A stretch of 64,000 nt of DNA from Methanosarcina mazei S-6 (GCF_000970205.1 NZ_CP009512.1:682001-746000); one strand, 5' to 3'. Shown: positions 51,736 to 61,912, numbered from the stretch's first letter. Notes: generated by a model not told the origin, from the letters alone. Made by a program: numbers and translations.

Positions 51736-52221
51736 TCAGAACTCAAAACTCCAGATTTTGTCACCTACATGGCTTATTGACTTTATGGCTTTCCCCGATT
51801 CTGAATCAACCATCTGCTGCCCTTCCATAAGGGCTTTTCCTATGGCAAGAGGTTTTCTGTGTGTTTCTTCCACTACAATTACAAAATCCCCTTCTTTTAT
51901 ATCGGGATCAGCTTCCACGATCCCCGGAGCCATGATGTCTGCCCCGTTTGATACAAAGCGAATTGCCCCTTTATCCACAACAACAAGGCGTTTCTGTAGC
52001 CCCATCTCAAGAGCTCCGCGGACTGTGGGAAAAAGATGCTCCTCTATTTCAAACAGAAGAGGCCTGCCTTCAACAAGGATAAGGGAATACTCATCAAGGG
52101 TAACCTTTTCAAGTGTTTTGTTTTCCAGGTCTTCCATTTCTTTACCGAAGGCGGACTCAAGGTCTTTTAGCATCTTGTTCTTTATATTTTTCCTCAGCTG
52201 AACTCTTGACTTTACTTTCAA
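51736..52221 (-). CDS. PUA-domain RNA-binding protein
   Basis: A 161-residue protein. A basic N-terminus (KSRVQLRKNIKNKMLKDLE) leads to a pre-PUA region and a C-terminal PUA domain (LVVVDKGAIRFVSNGADIMAPGIVEADPDIKEGDFVIVVE). It resembles archaeal MCT-1/TIF-like proteins that bind ribosomal RNA or tRNA. It is separate from sepF by 174 nt. Function in translation is inferred. Confidence 0.85.
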   Translation of the reverse strand: MKVKSRVQLRKNIKNKMLKDLESAFGKEMEDLENKTLEKVTLDEYSLILVEGRPLLFEIEEHLFPTVRGALEMGLQKRLVVVDKGAIRFVSNGADIMAPGIVEADPDIKEGDFVIVVEETHRKPLAIGKALMEGQQMVDSESGKAIKSISHVGDKIWSFEF

Positions 52222-52373
52222 TCAATCACCCGATTTCAAAAGGTTGAGCTTATTCATAGGATAGGGTCCTGAGCCTTTTAAAGCTTATGTGGAAACTCAG
52301 ATATTATCGGACTCAGATGTTCAATTTCCTGTACATTTTTATTAATTATTTCCGGATTTTGTTTATAAATGTT

Positions 52374-53534
52374 TTATTCAAATTTAACAAAAAGCGTCGT
52401 GAGAAGCACCAGGCCACTTCCAAGAAACACGCTTTCATAGCCTAAAGGTCCTATAAACAAACTTCCAAATACTGGAATAAGCCCGAGACCTGCATAAATT
52501 CCTGTATTGAATAATCCCATCGCGATCCCGCTCGAGCTCACTCTGGAGACTGCAGCAACAAGCCCAAGGACTGCTGCCCCTCCTCCTGCACCAATAAGGA
52601 AGAATGCCAGTAAAGGCACTTTTAGAGAAAACAGGATCCCTGCTGCTGCAAGGACTATTCCTGCTCTTATTATACTTTTATTCTTTGCCTTTGTTTTTCC
52701 TGCAGCAAGTGAACTCAACATTGCAGCCAGATATGATGCTGAAATTGCAAATCCAAGTTCCGGTTTTGTCAGGAAGCCGGCACTGTAGTCTGCATAGTTT
52801 GAATTCAGCACTCCTGTGGCTCCGTAAAGGACGACTGAAATTCCCCAGAGTTTCCAGAATCCGTTTTCAAAAAAAGTCTCCCTGGTTTTTTCCAGATACA
52901 TGCCGGGTTTGAAGCCTGTCCGGTTTTCATGCGGCTCTCCCGGGGGTTTAACTCTTTTTGAAGTCCCATATTCGTCCTTTTTTCTGCCGGAGTTGTCCGG
53001 GGTTTGTCCCCGGGTTTCGCGAAGGAGGAAGATGAAAGACAGGAAGGCAAGAAGGGTGAAGATGTTTATTGCAGTCTTGATCTCCAGTTCTGCAAGCATC
53101 CCTGAGAAAAATACTCCTGCAGCCAGTCCTGCATTTAACAGGAAATTGAATTCTCCCAGACTCTGATGGCTGTCTTTCCAGTCTGCAATCATGGAATAAG
53201 CAGCAGGGAAAAAAGCCCCGCAGCCCAGACCCTCCACGAAGCGTGAAATGCCGAGGACCCAGAGGTTGTCGGAGATCGAAATAAAAATCCCGGAAATGAG
53301 GGTGAGTGTGATTCCCAGGCTCACCACTTTAAGGTTTCCTATCCTGTCTGCAAGTATTCCAAAAGGGAGAAGGGTGAGAAGGGCTCCTATAAAATATCCG
53401 GAATAAAGTAAACTTGAAACCGCAGGGCTCGTGCTGCCTTCTCCTGCAAGTTCGGGAAGGATAGGAATTACCGCGTTAGAGAGGCCCTGGATTGCAAAGA
53501 CTGAAGAGTAAAGTAAGAGTTTTTTCGAGTTCAT
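52374..53534 (-). CDS. MFS transporter, paralog A
   Basis: A 386-residue transporter with 12 expected membrane segments. The MFS loop motif GILADRIGNLKVVSLG follows segment 2, and FVEGLGCGAFFPAAYSMIAD is in the fourth segment. A charged loop of about 45 residues (GRKKDEYGTSKRVKPPGEPHENRTG) separates the halves. It is clearly related to the next gene (AIQGLSNAVIPILPELA in both). Substrate unknown; drug- or metabolite-type exporter. Confidence 0.85.
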   Translation of the reverse strand: MNSKKLLLYSSVFAIQGLSNAVIPILPELAGEGSTSPAVSSLLYSGYFIGALLTLLPFGILADRIGNLKVVSLGITLTLISGIFISISDNLWVLGISRFVEGLGCGAFFPAAYSMIADWKDSHQSLGEFNFLLNAGLAAGVFFSGMLAELEIKTAINIFTLLAFLSFIFLLRETRGQTPDNSGRKKDEYGTSKRVKPPGEPHENRTGFKPGMYLEKTRETFFENGFWKLWGISVVLYGATGVLNSNYADYSAGFLTKPELGFAISASYLAAMLSSLAAGKTKAKNKSIIRAGIVLAAAGILFSLKVPLLAFFLIGAGGGAAVLGLVAAVSRVSSSGIAMGLFNTGIYAGLGLIPVFGSLFIGPLGYESVFLGSGLVLLTTLFVKFE

Positions 53535-53653
53535 GGTTTTTCTGTTATTCGCATTTGATCAGTAATTAATTTCTGTAATTGCCTTCAGGAAACTGATAAT
53601 ACCGGGGATGCCCTGGAAGCGCTCTGATGCATATAAGAATGCAGGATCTCTTT

Positions 53654-54787
53654 TCAATTTTTCAACAGAAGAGCCACTGTAAGAATACAGCCGTTTACCA
53701 GAAATAATTCTTTCAAACTCAGGGTCTCTGTCAGGAACCCTGCAACAATTGGAAGTAAGGAAAGCCCTGCATATATAGTTGTATTAAATAATCCCATTGC
53801 AAGCCCTCTGTCCGCATTCATTCTTGCTACAGCCAGGGCAAAGCCTACCATTGCAACCCCTGATCCGCCTCCAAGGCTTGAGAATCCAAAAAATGGATAT
53901 TTGATCGCAAAAAAAGCCCCAAGGGCAGAAAAAGCCAGGCCTATGCGGATTATTGTTTTTTCCTTTACTTTAAAACGTCCTGCCAGAAGGGAAGTGACCA
54001 TAGCGCAGATGTAGAGGCTTGCAATTGCGCCTCCGAGCCGGGCTTTTGACAGAATTTCAAGGCTGTAGTCGGGGTAGTAAGCTATGAGAACTCCAACTGC
54101 TCCGTTAAGCAGGAACGAACCCAACCAGATCCCTGAGTTACGGCGGGAAATGAGCCCTGTAATTTTTATGAAAGAATGCTTGAAATGGGATTTTAGAGAA
54201 TCCTGGCCTGACAGTGATTTTGGGTTCGTTCCTGTTTTTTTCGGGTTAAATAGTTCCTCGAGCCTGTAAAGGAGGGGAATTCCCGAAAGCAGGGCAAACA
54301 AAGTGAATATGAGGACAGCGCTTTTCAGGAAGATGTCTGCAAGCAGGCCTGAGAACAGAGCTCCCGCAGCCAGACCTGCATTGAAAAGAAAGGTGAATTC
54401 TCCCATACAGCGTCCGGGGTCTTTGCACTTTGAGAGTGAGGAAAATGCTGCAGGGAAAAAAGCTCCACAGGCAGCACCTTCGACAAACCTGGAAAAAATA
54501 AGAATCCACAGGTTTTCGGATAAAAATATAAAAACTCCTGAAACAACTGTAAGGGCGATACCAAGCCCTATGAACTTCAGGTTTCCGAACCTGTCAGAGA
54601 GGATGCCGAAAGGGAGCATTGTTGCAAGGGCTCCCAGAAAGTACCCTGAAAAAAGCAGGCTTGATGCAAACTCACCGTACATACTGTGGTAGCGGGCTGC
54701 AAGTTCCGGAAGAATAGGGATTACGGCATTGGAAAGACCCATGATTGCAAAAACTGCAACATAAATCAATCGCCTGTCAGGGTGCAT
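53654..54787 (-). CDS. MFS transporter, paralog B
   Basis: A protein of about 377 residues with 12 membrane segments, a tandem paralog of the 52374-53534 gene. GILSDRFGNLKFIGLG and FVEGAACGAFFPAAFSSLSK match it. The start at ATG 54787 aligns the N-termini of both copies; a TTG six codons up is possible. The two genes probably arose by duplication and stand 119 nt apart. Substrate unknown. Confidence 0.85.
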   Translation of the reverse strand: MHPDRRLIYVAVFAIMGLSNAVIPILPELAARYHSMYGEFASSLLFSGYFLGALATMLPFGILSDRFGNLKFIGLGIALTVVSGVFIFLSENLWILIFSRFVEGAACGAFFPAAFSSLSKCKDPGRCMGEFTFLFNAGLAAGALFSGLLADIFLKSAVLIFTLFALLSGIPLLYRLEELFNPKKTGTNPKSLSGQDSLKSHFKHSFIKITGLISRRNSGIWLGSFLLNGAVGVLIAYYPDYSLEILSKARLGGAIASLYICAMVTSLLAGRFKVKEKTIIRIGLAFSALGAFFAIKYPFFGFSSLGGGSGVAMVGFALAVARMNADRGLAMGLFNTTIYAGLSLLPIVAGFLTETLSLKELFLVNGCILTVALLLKN

Positions 54788-55020
54788 AAAACTAAAAACT
54801 CGCAATCTCGTATAAGTTTCTTATCGTAGATCTTTTTCCAGAGCCTGTTATTTCCTTTTTGAATGCCTGAGATTTTTTCTTTTAGACATATAAAAAATCT
54901 ATATGTGGAATCTGAATTTGTTAATAATGTTCTGGCATGATATTTCTTATATTATATTAGACTGGTACGAAATGCATAGCTATTTATATAATTAATTTGA
55001 ATAGGGGTAATGTGAGTAAT

Positions 55021-55093
55021 GTGAGCGGGAAACTTTTTTCACATACCATACCCCCCACTCCCCATATGACCCCCCACTCCCCAACCCGCTCAC
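55021..55093. repeat. inverted repeat enclosing a C-rich direct repeat
   Basis: GTGAGCGGG (55021-55029) and CCCGCTCAC (55085-55093) are perfect 9-bp inverted arms. The 55-nt interior carries cccccactcccca twice (around 55051 and 55070). A gtaatgtga repeat precedes it. G+C content is far above the surroundings. It would form a stable RNA stem on either strand; nature unknown. Confidence 0.8.
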
Positions 55094-55157
55094 ACTACTT
55101 CTAATTACTCTTTATTTTTTATTCACTTTTACCGGGGCTTGTTACGGTTTTATTGCT

Positions 55158-55340
55158 TCAGCGGGTCTTTTCGCAGAGCCAATCGATAAATCTCTGGTGT
55201 TCACCGGTCAAAAGCCTGCTTTTTTCTGTTTGATGCAAAAGGTTATAATGAAACTCCTTACCTGACAATTTCACCTCTACAAATTGCTTTTTTCCGGGGT
55301 AGTTTCTGTCTGTTATAAACTTATATAATATTTTTATCAA
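55158..55340 (-). CDS. doubtful small ORF
   Basis: A 60-codon ORF from TTG (MIKILYKFITDRNYPGKK) to a TGA-type stop. It is basic and reads protein-like (GEHQRFIDWLCEKTR at the end), but there is no ribosome site or known family. It could be a small gene or a chance ORF. Confidence 0.3.
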   Translation of the reverse strand: MIKILYKFITDRNYPGKKQFVEVKLSGKEFHYNLLHQTEKSRLLTGEHQRFIDWLCEKTR

Positions 55341-55711
55341 AATCTGTTTTATCTATTTAAAAATAATGAAATTGATCCTTTATTATCTTTTCTATTTTTA
55401 TCTGATTGTCCTGTTAATTCCAGGTTCTTTATTGTCTTTATATATGCTATTAAATCCGTAAATTTTCCCTTTTTCTATCCTGAACATTTTTAATAAATTA
55501 TTTACTAATCTCAATTCCTTTTGAAGATTTTTAATAGCTATAAAAAAAGTGCATTATACCGGTACAGGACTAAAAAGCCAGCTAATTTTTACAGAAATGC
55601 TAATCAAAATTTTATTATCTCCTTTTTTACTTCATAAAATTAAATGATTCTTCTGAACAGAAGGTTATGAGAATCAGGATTTGATAGAATAGGGAAGTCT
55701 CGACGTTCTTC

Positions 55712-57727
55712 TTATAAGAAGCCGCCGCCTATTATAAGCGGTGAGAAAAGAATTGCCACCATGTTAACAACCTTTATCAGGGAATTGAGGGCAGGTCCCG
55801 CAGTATCTTTGAAAGGGTCCCCTACGGTGTCCCCGACAACTGCAGCTCTGTGAGCTTCCGAACCTTTCCCACCGTAATATCCATCTTCAATCAGTTTTTT
55901 TGCGTTATCCCAGGCTCCTCCTCCGTTGTCCATCATGAGGGCAAGCATGAACCCCACTACAATCAGCCCTGTAAGAAGCCCTGCCAGTGCTTCAGGACCC
56001 AGGAAAAATCCTGTAAGAAGGGGGATGATAACAGCAAGAAAGCCCGGCATGGCCATATCGTGAAGGGCTGCTTTTGTTACGATGTCAACGCAGCGCCCGT
56101 ATTCCGGCTTTGCGGTACCTTCCATAATCCCGGGGATTTCCCTGAACTGCCTGCGGACTTCATTTACTACTTCAAAGGCGGCTTTTCCCACCGCACTCAT
56201 CATGACAGCGCTGAATAAAAAAGGAAGTACGGCTCCGAGAAGAATGCCTGAGAGCACTACAGGGCTGTCGAGGCTGATAGACTGGCTCTCAAGGCTTACT
56301 TTGTTTCTGTAGTCCGCAAACAGGGCAAGTGCTCCCAGGGCTGTCGAGCCTATGGCGTATCCTTTGGTAACAGCTTTGGTTGTATTTCCCACGGAATCTA
56401 GCTCGTCCGTAACTTTTCTGACCTGAGCCGGAAGGTTTGCCATCTGTGCAATTCCGCCTGCATTGTCCGTAATGGGCCCGTAGGAGTCCAGAGCAACTAT
56501 CATGCCTGCGGTTGAGAGCATTGCAACGGATGCAATAGCGATTCCGTAAAGCCCTGTTCCGGGGTCTGCAGATCCTCCCACTATAAAGTACGAAACCAGG
56601 ATGCCTGCAGCAATCACTACAGCAGGTACCAGGGTGCTTTCAAATCCTGCTGACAGCCCTGAAATTATATTGGTTGCAGCCCCTGTTTCCGAAGAGGCTG
56701 CTATTGTCTTTACCGGTCTGCAGCTTTTAGAAGTGTAATATTCGGTTACTATTACCATGAGCACTGTAATTACAACGCCTGCGACCGTCACATAGAAAAA
56801 TCTGCTATCTCCCATCAGGAAACCGGTTATATAATAAAAAGCAATCAAACTGAGCACCGTAGAGCCGCCAACGCCTCTGTAGAGAGCACTCATGACTTTG
56901 CCTTCTTTTTCTACCTTCACAAAAAATACGGATATAATGGATGCAAAGATTGCGGCAGACCCGAGCATCAGAGGGTAGAGTACGGCGTTTTTGTAAGTGC
57001 CAATAATAAGAGAACCGAGGAGCATGGCAGCAAGTGAAGTTACCACATACGTTTCAAAAAGGTCTGCTCCCATACCTGCACAGTCCCCCACATTGTCTCC
57101 TACATTATCTGCAATAACAGCAGGGTTTCTGGGATCGTCTTCCGGAATTCCGGCTTCAATTTTTCCAACAAGGTCAGCTCCCACATCTGCTGCTTTTGTA
57201 AAGATCCCGCCGCCTGCACGGGCAAAAAGGCTTATAAGGCTGGCTCCGAAACCAAAACCAACAACCAGGTCAGCATCTCCATAGAGGATATAAAGACTGC
57301 TTGTTCCTAGAAGTGCGAGCCCTATAACTGCAAGTCCTGTTACAGCCCCTCCGCGGAATGCTATTTTCAGCGCTTTCCCGGCCCCTCCTGATGCAGCACT
57401 GGCAGTCCGGACATTTGCCCTGACTGAGATGCTCATTCCTATATATCCCGCGGCAGCAGAACTTATGGCACCTGCCAGAAAACCAGCGGCTATTTTCAAT
57501 CCCTCGTCAAGCAAAAATAGGATCAATAACGAAATAATAACAGAAACCACTGCAATCGTTCTGTACTGGCGCTTCATGTAAGCTGTGGATCCTTCCTTAA
57601 TTGCTTCGGCAATTTCTTTCATCCTCTTATTGCCGGCGTCTTCTTTCAGGATGCTTTTTGCAAAAAAAGCGGCAAAGGTCAGACTTATTAAGCCTGCCAG
57701 AGGAGCAGTGAATATTAACCTTTCCAT
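55712..57727 (-). CDS. hppA: membrane-bound pyrophosphatase, K+-independent type (H+-PPase)
   Basis: A 671-residue ion-pumping pyrophosphatase with about 16 membrane segments. Signature motifs are [47 protein letters not shown] and the C-terminal [22 protein letters not shown]. The segment GNTTKAVTKG has Lys and Thr at the two positions that mark the K+-independent class (K and T in place of A and G/A). So it probably pumps protons. It corresponds to the bacterial-type enzyme of the two known in M. mazei. It is divergent from the second PPase with a 909-nt gap. Confidence 0.93.
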   Translation of the reverse strand: MERLIFTAPLAGLISLTFAAFFAKSILKEDAGNKRMKEIAEAIKEGSTAYMKRQYRTIAVVSVIISLLILFLLDEGLKIAAGFLAGAISSAAAGYIGMSISVRANVRTASAASGGAGKALKIAFRGGAVTGLAVIGLALLGTSSLYILYGDADLVVGFGFGASLISLFARAGGGIFTKAADVGADLVGKIEAGIPEDDPRNPAVIADNVGDNVGDCAGMGADLFETYVVTSLAAMLLGSLIIGTYKNAVLYPLMLGSAAIFASIISVFFVKVEKEGKVMSALYRGVGGSTVLSLIAFYYITGFLMGDSRFFYVTVAGVVITVLMVIVTEYYTSKSCRPVKTIAASSETGAATNIISGLSAGFESTLVPAVVIAAGILVSYFIVGGSADPGTGLYGIAIASVAMLSTAGMIVALDSYGPITDNAGGIAQMANLPAQVRKVTDELDSVGNTTKAVTKGYAIGSTALGALALFADYRNKVSLESQSISLDSPVVLSGILLGAVLPFLFSAVMMSAVGKAAFEVVNEVRRQFREIPGIMEGTAKPEYGRCVDIVTKAALHDMAMPGFLAVIIPLLTGFFLGPEALAGLLTGLIVVGFMLALMMDNGGGAWDNAKKLIEDGYYGGKGSEAHRAAVVGDTVGDPFKDTAGPALNSLIKVVNMVAILFSPLIIGGGFL

Positions 57728-58636
57728 AAATTTCCTATCCTCTGGTATTTGTACTCCTTCAAATTCCCTTGTTTTGTGGTCCTTTCCAGTACTCCTATCC
57801 TTTAGCTGTAATTCTCCTTGGTTATCTACAGTATTGAATCCGCAATTATATTTATTTTAAATTTATAATGATTTTTACATCTCAATTTAAATTGTTCTGA
57901 AGAATTGTTTTTAAGTTACAATACTTTATTTTTAGAAAGCGTGTAAGTATGTGCTTTTATCTATAATTTTATGCTATTATGTCAAAAAATCTTTATTATC
58001 TTTTTTACACAATTAACTGCGTATTTGATAATTTTTTCACTCCTTATTTGCTAATCTTTTTCGTTCCTTATTCGATAATTTTTCTCGTAACCGAAAATTT
58101 TTCCTGTTCTTTATTTTCACTCTTGGTATTTTTTCAATTCTTTTATTGGGGAGCGTTATTCCGTAAACCGATACTTCAGAAGTCGGGGGTAAAAATAGAA
58201 ATTTCTCTTTTCTCCTATTCTTCGGATATCTATTTATCCTATTAATAAGGTAATAAGTTGCCGTATGCCTATATCTGCCTGTAGAATCATGGTTTGTTGG
58301 TCTGAAAATTGAGGGACAGGAACCTTTTAAACCATTAAGTGTTTAACCGTGGAAAACACCTGTACCGGTGAAAGTTATCTGATCAGGAAAATCAGTTTAT
58401 TCACAGCAACTGTTATATAGGATTGAAATAACGTGCGTATTTACAACTAGAAATCGTGCCCGTTTAAAACCGAAAATTCTTACTAACTAGAGGCTGAAAC
58501 CCTCAATTCCTCCAGATTTCAATGGAGGATCGAGTATCAATTTATATACAAAGACTCATTTATTATCGCAAAAATTACTACGGAGATTAATACTTTAAAG
58601 TGCTTTTGATGTGTTTTCTGGTAGGATGGTTTAAAT
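57728..58636. other. divergent promoter region of the two pyrophosphatase genes
   Basis: 909 nt, AT-rich, with T-runs at 57970-58150 that produce a spurious hydrophobic ORF (57979-58245). A TATA box and a dyad for the plus-strand gene lie at 58508-58550. No other gene seen. Confidence 0.55.
58508..58550 (+). promoter_or_regulatory. dyad and TATA box upstream of the second pyrophosphatase
   Basis: TCCTCC-N10-GGAGGA (58508-58529) is a perfect 6-bp inverted repeat, followed 11 nt later by the TATA-like tttatataca (58541-58550). The probable transcription start near 58570 leaves a leader of about 65 nt with GGATGG before the ATG. The dyad could be an operator or activator site. Confidence 0.5.
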
Positions 58637-60667
58637 ATGGATATGTTAATCTACCTTACACCAATATGTGCCCTTATTGGTTTAATTTTTGCAGGTATAT
58701 CCTACAAAAATGTCCGAAATGAAGGCGAGGGTAACGAACTTATTAAGAAAATTACGGCGGCAATTCATGGTGGAGCTATGGTCTACCTTAACAGGCAATA
58801 CCGCGCTATCGCTGTCTTTGTCGTTTTTATTGCAATTGTACTTGCGTTAGTTCTGCCGAACGGAGTTCTTACCGCCGCATGTTTCGTGTTTGGTGCAGTG
58901 CTTTCCGCAACAGCCGGATACGCAGGGATGCTTACGGCCACTATTGCAAATGGAAGGACCACAAATGCTGCCACAAGAGGCATCGGCCCTGCTTTTAAAG
59001 TTTCATTTGCATCAGGCACCGTCATGGGAATGAGTGTCGTGGGCCTTGGTCTCCTTGGATTATCTCTTTCATTTATAATTCTTGGTAATATCTACACAGA
59101 TATGGATCTGTTCACCCTCCTGAACATTATTGCGGGCTTTTCATTCGGAGCTTCGTCTATAGCTCTCTTTGCCCGTGTAGGCGGCGGAATATTCACCAAA
59201 GCTGCTGATGTCGGAGCTGACCTTGTAGGTAAGGTTGAAGCCGGGATCCCTGAAGATGACCCCAGGAACCCTGCTGTTATTGCTGACAATGTAGGAGACA
59301 ATGTAGGAGACATTGCGGGAATGGGTGCTGACCTCTATGAGTCCTATGTGGGTTCAATCATTGCAACCATGCTTCTTGCAGCATCAACCGCAGCAGCAAC
59401 TTTCCCCGGGATTCCTGTTATGAACGTTGTTATGGTCCCACTTGTTATCGCAGCTGTTGGTATTCTGGCATCTGTTATAGGGACTTTTTTTGTACGCACC
59501 AACAAGACAGAATCTTCAGCAATCCATATGGCATTTAATATGGGACTGATTGCCGCGATCGTTCTTACTGTCATTGCTTCATACGTCGTTACAGGCCATC
59601 TCCTTGGAGGATACGGGCTTAACGTCTTCTTCTCAACGGTTGCAGGACTGGTTGCAGGCTTCCTTATCGGACAAATCACCGAGCACTATACATCATATGA
59701 CAAAAAGCCAACTCTCACTGTTGCCCATTCCTGCCAGACAGGTTCTGCTACAAATGTTATTACAGGATTTGCAAAAGGGATGGAGTCAACTCTCTGGCCC
59801 GCTGTCATCATCAGCATTGCAATTTATATCGCATTCCAGCTCGCAGGTCTTTACGGCATAGCTATTGCAGCAGTCGGAATGCTCGCAACACTCGGGATTT
59901 CCCTCTCAGTCGATGCTTACGGTCCTGTAGCTGACAATGCAGGTGGCATTGCAGAGATGTCCCACCAGAAGAAAGAGGTGCGCCAGATTACCGATACCCT
60001 TGATGCAGTAGGAAACACCACGGCAGCTATGGGTAAGGGATTTGCAATCGGTTCGGCAGCTCTTACTGCACTTTCACTCTTTGCTTCATATGCTATTGCA
60101 GTAGGCCTCACTTCTATTGACGTTATGAACCCTAACGTATTCATAGGGCTTATAATAGGCGCAATGCTTCCTTTCCTCTTTTCGTCCATGACCATTCTGG
60201 CTGTCGGAAATGCAGCAGGTGAAGTGGTGGTCGAAGTGAGGAGGCAGTTTAAAGAGATCAAAGGCCTTATGGAAGGCAAAGCTGACCCCGACTACAGTAA
60301 ATGTATTACAATCTCCACGCATTCTGCTCTTAAAGAGATGATCCCGCCCGGAATTCTTGCTGTTATTGCACCTATTCTGGTAGGACTTGTACTCGGCGCA
60401 GGGGCTCTCGGTGGGCTGCTTGCAGGCTCCGTGGTTTCAGGTTTCATGCTTGCAATTACAATGTCCAATGCAGGAGGTTCCTGGGACAATGCAAAGAAAT
60501 TCATTGAACTTGGAAACTTCGGCGGAAAGGGTTCTGATGCCCACAAAGCGGGTGTAACCGGCGATACGGTAGGTGACCCTTTCAAAGACACCGCAGGACC
60601 TGCAATCAACATCCTCATTAAGCTCATGAGTATTGTGGCTCTTGTGTTTGCACCGCTGTTTATTTGA
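58637..60667 (+). CDS. hppA: membrane-bound pyrophosphatase, K+-dependent type (Na+-PPase likely)
   Basis: A 676-residue ion-pumping pyrophosphatase. It has the same core signatures as its neighbour ([47 protein letters not shown] and [16 protein letters not shown]). Here the key segment is [10 protein letters not shown], with Ala and Gly at the class-marking positions, which indicates K+ dependence. M. mazei is known to have a K+-dependent Na+-pumping PPase, so sodium transport is the best guess. The 3' flank is T-rich (tttttccc repeats to 60715). Confidence 0.94.
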   Translation: MDMLIYLTPICALIGLIFAGISYKNVRNEGEGNELIKKITAAIHGGAMVYLNRQYRAIAVFVVFIAIVLALVLPNGVLTAACFVFGAVLSATAGYAGMLTATIANGRTTNAATRGIGPAFKVSFASGTVMGMSVVGLGLLGLSLSFIILGNIYTDMDLFTLLNIIAGFSFGASSIALFARVGGGIFTKAADVGADLVGKVEAGIPEDDPRNPAVIADNVGDNVGDIAGMGADLYESYVGSIIATMLLAASTAAATFPGIPVMNVVMVPLVIAAVGILASVIGTFFVRTNKTESSAIHMAFNMGLIAAIVLTVIASYVVTGHLLGGYGLNVFFSTVAGLVAGFLIGQITEHYTSYDKKPTLTVAHSCQTGSATNVITGFAKGMESTLWPAVIISIAIYIAFQLAGLYGIAIAAVGMLATLGISLSVDAYGPVADNAGGIAEMSHQKKEVRQITDTLDAVGNTTAAMGKGFAIGSAALTALSLFASYAIAVGLTSIDVMNPNVFIGLIIGAMLPFLFSSMTILAVGNAAGEVVVEVRRQFKEIKGLMEGKADPDYSKCITISTHSALKEMIPPGILAVIAPILVGLVLGAGALGGLLAGSVVSGFMLAITMSNAGGSWDNAKKFIELGNFGGKGSDAHKAGVTGDTVGDPFKDTAGPAINILIKLMSIVALVFAPLFI

Positions 60668-60806
60668 TTTCCTTAAATTTTTCCCTTTTTTTCCCTTTTT
60701 TTCTTTTTAATTTAGTCTGGATCTTTGCCTGTTTTGTTCTGGTCTTCCTTTCCAGGTTTTCTTTTGCTCAAGTCTGAGGAAAGTATGTTTTTCGTGTTTC
60801 TGATTT

Positions 60807-61064
60807 TTATGGTTTCATATTGCTTTTCCGGGAATCCAGAGAATATGCCCTTTCTCCAGAGTCCAGGTTTTCTGGTTTGATGGTTCGCTGGTTAATTCTC
60901 CACAGCTTAAGCTCTTTTACATGCCGGGGATGAATCTCAGAACAAAAATAGCATAGCTTCAGCTCTTCGTTCCTTTCTGTCCCATAGGCAAGCCTCTTTC
61001 CTGTTTGCACTATGATAAATTCTTCACACACGAGATTTTTCACACACAAAGGCTCTTCGTACAC
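60807..61064 (-). CDS. possible small protein with Cys pair
   Basis: An 85-codon ORF starting from GTG (MYEEPLCVKNLVCEEF). KLCYFCSEIHPRHVKEL offers C-x2-C and His that could bind zinc. No ribosome site is clear and the C-terminal third looks like non-coding sequence. Called with low confidence. Confidence 0.3.
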   Translation of the reverse strand: MYEEPLCVKNLVCEEFIIVQTGKRLAYGTERNEELKLCYFCSEIHPRHVKELKLWRINQRTIKPENLDSGERAYSLDSRKSNMKP

Positions 61065-61283
61065 GATGGTTATTTATGTATCGAATTGCCAAAAAGGAAT
61101 ACAGTTTCCTATTTGAGGATTTAAGAATAAAAATCTTTCGGTTTTACCCAATGTCCTGAAAAAATCCAATTTTAATCAAAAATTATCTCTTAGCTGGAAT
61201 CCCACTTCTGTTTTTTAGCTTGCTTCTCCAGTAAAATAAGGCATCTACTCCATCCAGGCAAAAAAGAATTTGTGCAGAGAAAA

Positions 61284-61375
61284 AATAATCTGAATTAGAA
61301 AAATAATCTGAATTAGAAAAATAATCTGAATTAGAAAAATAATCTGAATTAGAAAAATAATCTGAATTAGAAAAA
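61284..61375 (-). repeat. 18-bp tandem repeat x5
   Basis: Five copies of aaataatctgaattagaa; taatctgaattag begins at 61286, 61304, 61322, 61340 and 61358. T-rich in the sense of the minus-strand gene that ends at 61417, 40 nt away. Same period as, but different sequence from, the array after amtB. No spacers. Confidence 0.92.
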
Positions 61376-61416
61376 TATTCCGAGTTTAGAACAGCCCTTT
61401 TTCCGGAAAGGAGAGC

Positions 61417-61875
61417 TCAGTTAACTCCCCTTACCTGAAGCAGCTGGAATTCAATTTCATCAGGAATAGTGGCCAGGAATACGAAAGTATTGTACCCCAG
61501 TTTCTGGACTTCTTTAATCGCATTCGCCTGATTTTCATCCAGGTCTCTCGAGTTACTTACTATACAGAAAGATTTTCTGTTTCCGGTATTTACAAGGAAA
61601 TTAAAAGCCGTCCCATAGGTATTGAGGAAGGCAACCAGATTCTTAAGCTCATCCCAGCTATTGCACATATGGAGATTCTTGGATCCCATATTCTCCACAT
61701 ACCAGTCCCTGCTGACATAGGAATAGGACGCGTACTGTTCGTTAAGTTCATCAAAAGCTCTGATGATTTTGTTAATGTCTTTTTTCAGGTTTACCCATTT
61801 CCAGTTCTGTGTCGTGAAATAGCGGCCTGCCACTATCTCAAAGATTGACTGTTTATCTTCATTCTCCAGTTTCAT
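61417..61875 (-). CDS. hypothetical protein
   Basis: A 152-residue protein, not recognised. It begins MKLENEDKQSIFEIV at ATG 61875, with AGGAGA 9 nt upstream; a longer ORF upstream overlaps the end of the next gene and has no ribosome site. It looks like a mixed alpha/beta cytosolic protein (NTGNRKSFCIVSNSRDLDENQANAI, FVFLATIPDEIEF). It follows the DHPS-like gene in the same direction, probably in one operon. Confidence 0.65.
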   Translation of the reverse strand: MKLENEDKQSIFEIVAGRYFTTQNWKWVNLKKDINKIIRAFDELNEQYASYSYVSRDWYVENMGSKNLHMCNSWDELKNLVAFLNTYGTAFNFLVNTGNRKSFCIVSNSRDLDENQANAIKEVQKLGYNTFVFLATIPDEIEFQLLQVRGVN

Positions 61876-61912
61876 TTTCTCACATCTCCTTTTTTTGCCT
61901 GCTTTCCGGTAT

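Larger units (their letters stand above)
54806..55711. other. long intergenic region with an inverted-repeat structure
   Basis: About 900 nt between minus-strand genes. It contains the inverted-repeat cassette at 55021-55093 and a doubtful ORF at 55158-55340; the rest (55341-55700) is strongly AT-rich without a gene. TATA-like sequences for the MFS gene (tctatatgtgg, tatttatataatt) lie at 54895-54985. Confidence 0.5.
60668..61416. other. intergenic region, T-rich ends and doubtful ORF
   Basis: 749 nt between convergent genes. From 60668 to 60720 it is a run of ttttttccc units, T-rich in the PPase direction. It then holds a doubtful minus-strand ORF (60807-61064) and, nearest the other gene, the 18-bp tandem array. 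No RNA gene was recognised. Confidence 0.5.

Noticed and set aside
57979-58245. 88-codon hydrophobic ORF between the pyrophosphatase genes
   Set aside because: Its Phe/Leu-rich content comes only from T-runs on that strand and it has no ribosome site.
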